NCBI GenBank assembly: GCA_030624945.1
Contig: JAUXJB010000033.1
Location: 1-10,896, forward strand
Source of the DNA: Deltaproteobacteria bacterium
GTDB taxonomy: Bacteria; Myxococcota_A; UBA9160; SZUA-336
Direction: 5' to 3'
Length of the DNA stretch: 10,896 nucleotides
The position numbers were made by a program, and so were the translations under genes. This document shows positions 6,410 to 10,896 of the stretch, piece after piece (positions within the stretch are counted from its first letter, which is position 1; each line of letters opens with the position of its first letter). Below the pieces are notes generated by a model. It saw nothing but the letters and a program-made list of their open reading frames with translations. It made no database searches and was not told where the DNA came from.

Positions 6410-7084
6410 TCAGTTTATGCTCTGGGGTCGCTCGGGTAGCCGCGCGTCGGCGAGTTGAAAGTCGAGGAGCTGAATCAGAAGCCGTGCGCGTTCGAGGGGA
6501 TTCGAGGCTTCGAGCAAGCTCTGTTTCTCGATGAGACCGCAGTCGATTCGGAATGCGATGGCGTGCACGAGTCCCACCGGGTCGAGTTCGCGCAGTCCCT
6601 CGCGCAGCTTGTCCGTGCCCCTTTGCGTTCCTGTCTGGACGTACTCGATCATCCTCTGCTCGAGTTCCGGTCGCACGGCGCTGAGCTCCGCGCGGACCGC
6701 ATGGTCGAGCTCGTCGAAGGAAGGGTCATCGAGTAGCTCCACGCGCGCGAGGATGTATCCGTTCTGCGTCAGTTCTTGGTCGAGCAAGCGGAAACGACGT
6801 CGGCCCTCGAGCAGAATGTGATGCATGCTGTCGTCGCGTGCTTCCTGTTCCCTGGTGATGCGACCCGCGCAGCCCACCTCGAATACGTGCGCGGGCCCGA
6901 CCGCGGGCGCGGAGTTTCCCGACTTGAGCAAGGTCATTCCGATCACGCGCTGCCCTAGCAGAACATCCCGCGTCAGGGCGCGATAGCGGGGTTCGAACAT
7001 GCGCAGCGGCAGGTAGACGTCCGGGAAGAGCACCACGTTGAGCGGAAAGATGGGAAACCGGTCGGGGAACTGGCTAGCGGCCAT
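6410..7084 (-). CDS. LON peptidase substrate-binding (LON N) domain protein
   Basis: A 224-residue stand-alone protein of the LON substrate-binding domain family (PF02190), without the ATPase or protease parts of Lon. Seen: the family opening PIFPLNVVLFPDVYLPLRMFEPRYRAL (residues 11-37), the central VGCAGRI strand and the LLEGRRRFRL strand, then an all-helical C-terminal half ending in SNPLERARLLIQLLD, as in full-length members. The role of such proteins is not settled; some are thought to bind peptides or act as adaptors. The ATG at 7084 is chosen because it lies 10 residues before the family opening; no Shine-Dalgarno is visible, and a TATACC hexamer (7099-7094) ends 9 bases before the ATG, so the mRNA may be nearly leaderless. 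It lies 337 bp upstream of dnaA on the same strand and is divergent from the metallopeptidase. Confidence 0.9.
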   Translation of the reverse strand: MAASQFPDRFPIFPLNVVLFPDVYLPLRMFEPRYRALTRDVLLGQRVIGMTLLKSGNSAPAVGPAHVFEVGCAGRITREQEARDDSMHHILLEGRRRFRLLDQELTQNGYILARVELLDDPSFDELDHAVRAELSAVRPELEQRMIEYVQTGTQRGTDKLREGLRELDPVGLVHAIAFRIDCGLIEKQSLLEASNPLERARLLIQLLDFQLADARLPERPQSIN

Positions 7085-7095
7085 GGTCGGAAGGG

Positions 7096-7101
7096 TATAC
7101 T
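7096..7101 (+). promoter_or_regulatory. -10 element TATACT of the metallopeptidase gene; possible bidirectional promoter
   Basis: TATACT matches the sigma70 -10 consensus at 5 of 6 positions and would start transcription near 7108, giving a leader of about 14 bases to the GTG at 7122. It lies in the symmetric GTATAC (7095-7100), which on the minus strand gives TATACC at a spacing suited to the LON-domain gene. No good -35 is seen on either strand. Confidence 0.4.
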
Positions 7102-7121
7102 CCAGCCGCCCCCCGGCACCA

Positions 7122-7610
7122 GTGACCAAGTCGCAGCGAGAGCAGGAGCGGGCCGTGCTGGAGAGGCTGCGCGCGGACGCGCGCAGGCTGGCAGACGCCT
7201 ATCGCCTGCCCCTGCGGTCGCTGGAGGCCGAGCGGCCGCGGGTGAAGCGCCGCTACGGGATCTGCTACGACGATGGCAGCATCCGCATCCGCCTGCGCCA
7301 CGCGCGCACGGGGGAGCTGCTCAAGTACTCCTCCCTGATCGACACCCTCTGCCACGAGCTCGCGCACCTGAGGCATTTCGACCACCGTAGGCGCTTCCGG
7401 CTCCTCTACGAGAAGTTGCTCGGGTACGCGCGCCAGCGCAGGATCTACCGGCCCGGTCCGGCCCGGCGCCAGCAGGAGCCGACGCGTTCCCTCTTGCTGG
7501 GCCTCCGTCCGGTCTCTCCGGAGGCGATAGCGGTTCGCCAGGGGCCGGAGCAGCTCGAGCTCTTCTCCCGCCGGGGCGCGCGTGGGTCCCGACTACCCGT
7601 CAGCCGTTAG
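7122..7610 (+). CDS. HExxH zinc metallopeptidase (SprT/DUF45 YgjP-like) with C-terminal QLELF
   Basis: Predicted 162-residue zinc peptidase. Seen: a basic, helical N terminus; IRIRLRHARTG strands (54-64); the active-site helix SLIDTLCHELAHLRH with HELAH at residues 78-82, followed by H88 and a conserved-type F92, as in the YgjP/WLM (DUF45) and SprT-like families; then a basic linker and QLELF at 144-148 near the C terminus. QLELF fits the bacterial beta-sliding-clamp binding pentapeptide QL[SD]LF closely. Families of this fold include DNA-protein crosslink proteases such as SPRTN, but no function is proven here. The GTG start at 7122 follows TATACT at 7096-7101; an ATG at 7083 would overlap the start of the divergent LON gene and lie before that promoter. 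Its last 11 bases overlap the convergent small-protein gene. Confidence 0.75.
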   Translation: MTKSQREQERAVLERLRADARRLADAYRLPLRSLEAERPRVKRRYGICYDDGSIRIRLRHARTGELLKYSSLIDTLCHELAHLRHFDHRRRFRLLYEKLLGYARQRRIYRPGPARRQQEPTRSLLLGLRPVSPEAIAVRQGPEQLELFSRRGARGSRLPVSR

Positions 7611-7809
7611 CTTCGCGAACCTTGTCGTAGTCCTCGAGCGAGTTCGGGCCCTCGACTACCTGGACCTCGATTCCCTCCAACGCGATCTGCTTGTCGAGAA
7701 TCTGGGCGACCAGCTGGTTGACGTTGAGCTCGTCGTACTCGGCCAGCGCGTCCTCGAGCCCATTCTCCTCCACGGACATCTCTACCTGAAGTTTGATGGT
7801 GATCGGCAT
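7600..7809 (-). CDS. Small acidic protein of unknown function (69 aa)
   Basis: I do not recognise this family. The protein is strongly acidic (16 Asp/Glu against 4 Lys/Arg), has no cysteine, signal peptide or membrane segment, and reads as a beta-strand (ITIKLQVEMSV), an amphipathic helix (LEDALAEY onwards), and a further strand (IEVQVVEG). Support that it is real: an ATG with GAGG 5 bases upstream, a plausible sigma70 promoter at 7870-7843, codon choice like its neighbours, and no competing gene except an 11-bp tail overlap with the metallopeptidase. It is probably a soluble cytoplasmic protein; possible roles include adaptor or regulator, but nothing in the sequence selects one. Confidence 0.7.
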   Translation of the reverse strand: MPITIKLQVEMSVEENGLEDALAEYDELNVNQLVAQILDKQIALEGIEVQVVEGPNSLEDYDKVREANG

Positions 7810-7842
7810 GGTGGCCTCGCTCGAGCGTTCGCGGGGAGCGGG

Positions 7843-7870
7843 AGGATAACGAAGGCGAGCCGGATCTCAA
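7843..7870 (-). promoter_or_regulatory. Sigma70-type promoter of the small acidic protein
   Basis: On the minus strand TTGAGA (7870-7865, 5 of 6 to TTGACA) is followed after 16 bp by TATCCT (7848-7843, 4 of 6 to TATAAT). The predicted start is near 7836, leaving a short leader that contains the GAGG ribosome binding site before the ATG at 7809. An A-rich tract upstream (7911-7902) could serve as an UP element. Confidence 0.45.
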
Positions 7871-7873
7871 CGC

Positions 7874-7911
7874 GATTTCGGCGCGGAACCTCGTGAAATC
7901 TAATTTTTTTT
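7874..7911 (+). terminator. Weak stem-loop followed by a T8 run
   Basis: GATTTC (7874-7879) pairs with GAAATC (7895-7900) across a 15-base loop, followed by TAA and eight T at 7904-7911. On the plus strand this resembles an intrinsic terminator, but the stem is short and AT-rich and the nearest plus-strand gene ends about 260 bp earlier. The T-run read on the minus strand may instead be an UP element for the small-protein promoter. Confidence 0.3.
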
Positions 7912-8000
7912 CGTCCTCGCTCTCGACTATGAGCAGAGGGGTCGGGGCCGTCCGAGCGGTGCGAATCGGGCTCGGGGCCCCTACCCTACAGAGTTCCACC

Positions 8001-8007
8001 AGGGGGG
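8001..8007 (+). promoter_or_regulatory. Ribosome binding site of the lipoprotein gene
   Basis: AGGGGGG lies 7 bases before the ATG at 8015 and supports that start, which also places a signal peptide directly at the N terminus. No clear promoter could be picked out in 7870-8000. Confidence 0.6.
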
Positions 8008-8014
8008 ACTGCCA

Positions 8015-8545
8015 ATGTGCCTCAGGACCGTACTGGCCGTACTCCTGCTCACCTCGACCGCGGGCTGCGACCGGCAGCTGGAGCCCTGGATCGAGAGGGA
8101 AGCAGAGGAACCGGCGCCGGAGAGGCCCGTCCGCATCCCGGGGCTCGGCGCTCCGATTCCGCGCTCACAGCCGGGAGTGGCCCTGGTCAGCGAGCCCGCC
8201 CGCTCCGCCGCGCCGGCACCCATCCGGGGAACCCTCCGGATCGCCAGTGAGGAGCCCGGGCTGGGGGGCGTCCTGTTCCTGATCGCGCGCACCTCGGAGG
8301 TGGGACCTCCTCTGGCCGTCAAGAGGCTTCCCGTGGGTCCGTTCCCGATGGAGTTCGAGATCGGGCCGGCGGACCTGATGATGCCGGGGATCCCCTTCGC
8401 GGGGGCGATTCGGCTCACAGCGCGCATCGACAGCGACGGGGACCCCCTCACCACCGAGGTCGCGGAGCTCAGCGCGCGGCTGCCGAGGGCCGTAGAAGCG
8501 GGGGCCAGGGACGTCGAGCTGGTGCTGCGCCGCGGTGGCAGCTGA
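8015..8545 (+). CDS. Lipoprotein with CcmI/CycH-like C-terminal domain
   Basis: A 176-residue exported lipoprotein. Seen: a hydrophobic signal segment (residues 5-13) ending in the lipobox-like TAGC, with C18 as the likely lipidated residue and Asp at +2, which in enterobacteria would favour inner-membrane retention. A Pro/Glu/Arg-rich linker (20-68) follows, then a compact beta-rich domain (70-170) with GGVLFLIARTS, GPPLAVKRLPVGPFPMEFEI, then DLMMPG and LTARIDSDGDP. That block closely resembles the C-terminal periplasmic domain of the cytochrome c maturation protein CcmI/CycH, here without the TPR part and on a lipid anchor. No other cytochrome c biogenesis gene is nearby, so the role is open: haem/apocytochrome handling is possible, or a general periplasmic Ig-like fold. 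The stop overlaps the start assigned to the dehydrogenase gene by 11 bp. Confidence 0.82.
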   Translation: MCLRTVLAVLLLTSTAGCDRQLEPWIEREAEEPAPERPVRIPGLGAPIPRSQPGVALVSEPARSAAPAPIRGTLRIASEEPGLGGVLFLIARTSEVGPPLAVKRLPVGPFPMEFEIGPADLMMPGIPFAGAIRLTARIDSDGDPLTTEVAELSARLPRAVEAGARDVELVLRRGGS

Positions 8546-9581
8546 TTCGGACTCAAGTAGGAGTGCCTCGACCACGACGGATGGAGTAGTGAGCGAGCAG
8601 GCTGTACACATTCGGCGTCTCGCGGGACTCGAGATGATCATCGCGATCGACTCGACGCTGCGCGGACCGGCGCTGGGCGGGTGTCGCTGGCGGCCCTACC
8701 CGGACTCCCTCGTCGCCAGGCGCGAGGCCTGCGCACTCGCCGCGGCGATGACGCGCAAGGCCGCGCTGGCGCGGCTGTCCCTCGGTGGTGGGAAAGCGGT
8801 GGTCATTGGAGATCCCGCGCAGCGAACCCGCGAGCAGCTGTTCGCCTTCGGGGACTTCGTGGAGAGTCTGGGTGGCTGCTACATCACCGCTGCGGACATG
8901 GGCACCGGCGAGGAGCAGATGGCGGAGATCCGGCAGCGGACTCGCTTCGTGGTTGGCCTGCCCAGGGAGCTCGGGGGCTGTGGTGATCCCGGACCGTTCA
9001 CCGCCCGCGGGGTGTACATGGCGATCGTCGCAGCACTGGGTGGCTCGGTGACGGGCGCTCGTGTCGCCGTCCAGGGAGTCGGCAGTGTCGGCGGCGCGCT
9101 CGTTCGGCTGCTGCTGGAGTCGGGGGCATCCATCATCGCCTCGGATCCGGATCCCGCGGTGCTCGAGGAGCTGCCGGACGCGGTCCGCGTCGTGGATCCG
9201 CATACGATCGTGACGGTTCCTTGCGAGGTCCTGGCGCCCTGCGGGCCATCGGGTGTTCTGGATGCCAAGCTCGCGCGCGAAGTCCGCTGTCAGGTCGTCT
9301 GCGGAGCTGCGAACAACCCGCTCACGGACCCCGGCGCGGCCGCCGTGCTCCACTCCCGGGGTGTCCTGTACGTGCCCGACTTCCTGGCGAACGCCGGTGG
9401 ACTCATCCATCTCGCGGTCGCGCTCGAGGGCGGGGACGAGCTTGCCACCTTCGAGCACCTGCGCGTCATCCCCGACAACCTGGAGCAGGTGCTGGCGCGC
9501 GTGAAGTCCGGGGGCGGGGACACGCTGTCCTCGGCCGAGGAGCTCGCGCGGGACCTACTCGCAGGCGGAGAGCGCAGCTAG
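8535..9581 (+). CDS. Leu/Val-type amino acid dehydrogenase (Glu/Leu/Phe/Val dehydrogenase family)
   Basis: A 348-residue NAD-dependent oxidative deaminase; family members convert branched-chain or aromatic amino acids to 2-oxo acids and ammonia. Seen: GPALGGCRWRPY (44-55); the two active-site lysines, K75 in MTRKAAL and K87 in LGGGKAVVIGDP; the catalytic-type Asp D121 in AADMGTGEEQM; GDPGPFTARGVYMAI; the dinucleotide-binding VQGVGSVGGALV (179-190), followed by acidic D204 after the second strand; AANNPL (258-263); and YVPDFLANAGGLI (279-291). Leucine or valine dehydrogenase is the best fit; the exact substrate is not resolved. The GTG at 8535 gives the normal family length but lacks a ribosome binding site and overlaps the lipoprotein gene; GTG 8589 (330 residues) is an alternative just before SEQAVHI. 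The 3' end overlaps the LysM gene tail-to-tail by 27 bp. Confidence 0.9.
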   Translation: MAADSDSSRSASTTTDGVVSEQAVHIRRLAGLEMIIAIDSTLRGPALGGCRWRPYPDSLVARREACALAAAMTRKAALARLSLGGGKAVVIGDPAQRTREQLFAFGDFVESLGGCYITAADMGTGEEQMAEIRQRTRFVVGLPRELGGCGDPGPFTARGVYMAIVAALGGSVTGARVAVQGVGSVGGALVRLLLESGASIIASDPDPAVLEELPDAVRVVDPHTIVTVPCEVLAPCGPSGVLDAKLAREVRCQVVCGAANNPLTDPGAAAVLHSRGVLYVPDFLANAGGLIHLAVALEGGDELATFEHLRVIPDNLEQVLARVKSGGGDTLSSAEELARDLLAGGERS

Positions 9582-10409
9582 GATCTTCGGAGACACGCGA
9601 TCGGGATCGAGCCGAAGCCCGGGCTTGACGGCGCGGAGCGCCGAGTACGCGCTGCAGGTGTCGGAATTCCGCTCGAGGGCCACGTACGCGAACACCAGAT
9701 GTCGGAACAGTCGCTCGCGCTCCGCGTCGGTGCCCTGCGCGAGCAACGGCGTGCGAAGCGCTTCGAGCTCGTCGAGCGACTCCTCGAAACGGCCGTCGAG
9801 ATAGGCGTTCACGGCGGCGCGCAGGCCTTCGTGGTCGCCGCGAGGTGGCGCCGAGACGTCGGTGGTGGTCGCCGATCGGTGGGCCAGCTCGGAGAAAGGC
9901 AGGCGAAGCCTGGCACCCGCCTGCAGATGACTCGGGTCTCGCATTCCGTTGAGTCGCGCCAGCGCGGTGACGCGCGTGGGCGCTCCATAGAAGGTCTTCG
10001 AGAGAGCGGTGAGGGTATCCCCGGGCCGAACGCGCACGGGCACGAGCGTCGGCACGCGCAAGGTCGCACCGGCCGCGGGTGCGACGGCCGGGTCGAGATC
10101 CAGAAACAGCGCGAGCTCCCGGGCGAGTTTCGCGTTCGCCCAGTGGTCGCGAGCCAGCGAAGCCCACGTCTCGCCCGCGCGTACGGCGTGCCGATCGGCG
10201 GAGGGGATCGATAGCTCCTGTCCGGGAGCGATGGGAGCGGTTCCGAGCTGATTCGCGGCCGCCAGGACGCCGGCCAGGTCGGGATCGCCGTAGTAATCGC
10301 TGGCGAGGCCCGCAAGAGTCTCCCCTTCTGTTACGACGTGGACGATCGGTTGCCCTTCCGCGAGCGAAGGGGGCAGGACGAGGCAGACCAGGATTGCGAG
10401 CCGCTTCAC
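9555..10409 (-). CDS. Secreted triple-LysM protein with TPR-like C-terminal domain
   Basis: A 284-residue exported protein. Seen: a signal peptide (1 to about 19, MKRLAILVCLVLPPSLAEG); three LysM modules at about 23-69, 73-120 and 123-171, each opening with a variant of VxxGETL or VxPGDTL and closing with an LxIP, LRVP or LRLP strand; a linker; and a helical C-terminal segment (193-284) with GRFEESLDELEAL and LVFAYVALERN, TPR-like, ending in RLDPDRVSPKI. LysM modules bind glycan of peptidoglycan, so it likely sits in the periplasm on the cell wall. The start is a GTG overlapping the stop of the upstream TM-PEGA gene as GTGA, so translation is coupled and the two probably act together. The third LysM is closest to consensus; the second is the most diverged (a Trp replaces the usual Leu in GETW). 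Confidence 0.9.
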   Translation of the reverse strand: MKRLAILVCLVLPPSLAEGQPIVHVVTEGETLAGLASDYYGDPDLAGVLAAANQLGTAPIAPGQELSIPSADRHAVRAGETWASLARDHWANAKLARELALFLDLDPAVAPAAGATLRVPTLVPVRVRPGDTLTALSKTFYGAPTRVTALARLNGMRDPSHLQAGARLRLPFSELAHRSATTTDVSAPPRGDHEGLRAAVNAYLDGRFEESLDELEALRTPLLAQGTDAERERLFRHLVFAYVALERNSDTCSAYSALRAVKPGLRLDPDRVSPKILAALSACE

Positions 10410-10896
10410 GGTGACCCCGCAGCGTCGAACACGTGCCGCAAGATCCGCTCCTCGCCCGGCTCGAAGCGGAAGGTCGCCCGGAACACGCCGTAGCGAGGGT
10501 GTCGGAACGCGATCTCGTGGCTTCCGGGCGCCAGCGCCACGGGCTCCGCGCGCGGTGTCAGGAACGGCTCGTCATCGTCGATCCACACCTCGGCCCATGG
10601 GAAGGCGGTGAAACGGATCGAGGCGGGCCGCTGCGCCAGCGTCCTGTCAAGATCCGCAAACAAGGCACCGGTTTGCGGCGGGACTCCCGCATCTACGGGC
10701 GGGCGACCGAGCGATCCGGAATCGGAGCGGGGCGCGAGCGCGAGCCACGTGGCCGCGCACAGCAGCGCGAGGGCGCTGGCCGCGAGTGCGGGACCCCTGC
10801 GGGTGGCGCGCGGTCTCGCGGCCTGCCCGTCGACCGCTTTGGCTGCCCCATCTCGCTTCTCCGCACTCCGGGAGATCTCCCAGAGCCAGGCCGCGA
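10406..10896 (-). CDS. Membrane-anchored PEGA-domain protein, C-terminal part (possibly of a Ser/Thr kinase), cut by window edge
   Basis: The reading frame is open to the right edge, so only the last 162 residues are visible. In order: a cytoplasmic-type charged segment (WEISRSAEKRDG), an Arg-rich stretch (25-33), one transmembrane helix (about 34-54, GPALAASALALLCAATWLAL), a Pro/Gly-rich linker, and a PEGA-type domain (about 91-155) with AEVWIDDDEP, VALAPGSHEIAFRHP and FEPGEERIL. A basic segment before the helix fits a cytoplasmic N terminus and an external PEGA domain. In Myxococcota and relatives such tails often follow a Pkn-type Ser/Thr kinase domain, so a receptor kinase is plausible, but the kinase domain is not in the window. 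The stop overlaps the start of the LysM gene by 4 bp (GTGA). Confidence 0.75.
   Translation of the reverse strand, partial: AAWLWEISRSAEKRDGAAKAVDGQAARPRATRRGPALAASALALLCAATWLALAPRSDSGSLGRPPVDAGVPPQTGALFADLDRTLAQRPASIRFTAFPWAEVWIDDDEPFLTPRAEPVALAPGSHEIAFRHPRYGVFRATFRFEPGEERILRHVFDAAGSP

Noticed and set aside
7038..7121. Upstream starts for the metallopeptidase (7038, 7083)
   Set aside because: They would overlap the LON-domain gene start and lie before the only good -10 element; the region lacks family-like sequence.
8271..8281. GTCCTGTTCC string resembling the repeat arm
   Set aside because: Lies in the conserved coding part of the lipoprotein, has no matching inverted arm, and only part of the motif is present; likely chance. 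The same holds for GTGTCCTGT near 9361 in the dehydrogenase gene.
8553..9458. Minus-strand open frame opposite the amino acid dehydrogenase
   Set aside because: Antisense to a gene with complete dehydrogenase motifs; no coherent protein features.

Overview
The window looks like chromosomal DNA from a high-GC Gram-negative-type bacterium (about two thirds G+C by eye). Hints at lineage are a lipoprotein and a LysM periplasmic protein, a membrane-anchored PEGA-domain protein of the kind often joined to Ser/Thr kinases, separate cofG and cofH genes for coenzyme F420, and a leucine-type dehydrogenase. Together they suggest a deltaproteobacterial or Myxococcota-like, probably uncultivated organism. 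This placement is inference, not a phylogenetic result. There is no phage, IS transposase, CRISPR array, rRNA or tRNA that I can see.

Layout. 1-471 (-) is the N-terminal part of a class III aminotransferase that runs off the left edge, preceded by a HAD hydrolase (556-1320, -). Divergent from and overlapping the HAD start is an orphan beta-class DNA methyltransferase (1301-2140, +). A 76-bp nested palindrome (2145-2220) follows, then cofG (2255-3484) and cofH (3481-4689), which overlap by 4 bp and encode the two radical-SAM halves of FO synthase. A second, shorter copy of the palindrome (4686-4735) separates cofH from the convergent dnaA (4732-6072, -). Its CTAG ends provide the stop codons of both genes.

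The 337 bp upstream of dnaA (6073-6409) are dense in CACA/TGTG cores and end in a relatively AT-rich stretch, so they are a candidate DnaA-binding or origin region. Next come a LON substrate-binding-domain protein (6410-7084, -) and a divergent HExxH metallopeptidase (7122-7610, +) that ends in a QLELF motif resembling a beta-clamp binding site. A small acidic protein (7600-7809, -) with its own recognisable promoter follows. Then come a lipoprotein with a CcmI/CycH-like C-terminal domain (8015-8545, +), a Leu/Val-type amino acid dehydrogenase (8535-9581, +), a triple-LysM periplasmic protein (9555-10409, -), and a TM-plus-PEGA protein (10406-10896, -) that runs off the right edge and overlaps the LysM gene by 4 bp.

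How it fits together. The clearest functional unit is cofGH (deazaflavin FO synthesis). The LysM and PEGA genes form a translationally coupled envelope pair. Genes are packed tightly, with overlaps both head-to-head (HAD/methyltransferase) and tail-to-tail (metallopeptidase/small protein; dehydrogenase/LysM). The points most worth a second look are the paired palindromic repeats, the candidate clamp-binding metallopeptidase, and the CACA-rich region upstream of dnaA. I did not find a clear undescribed multi-gene system.
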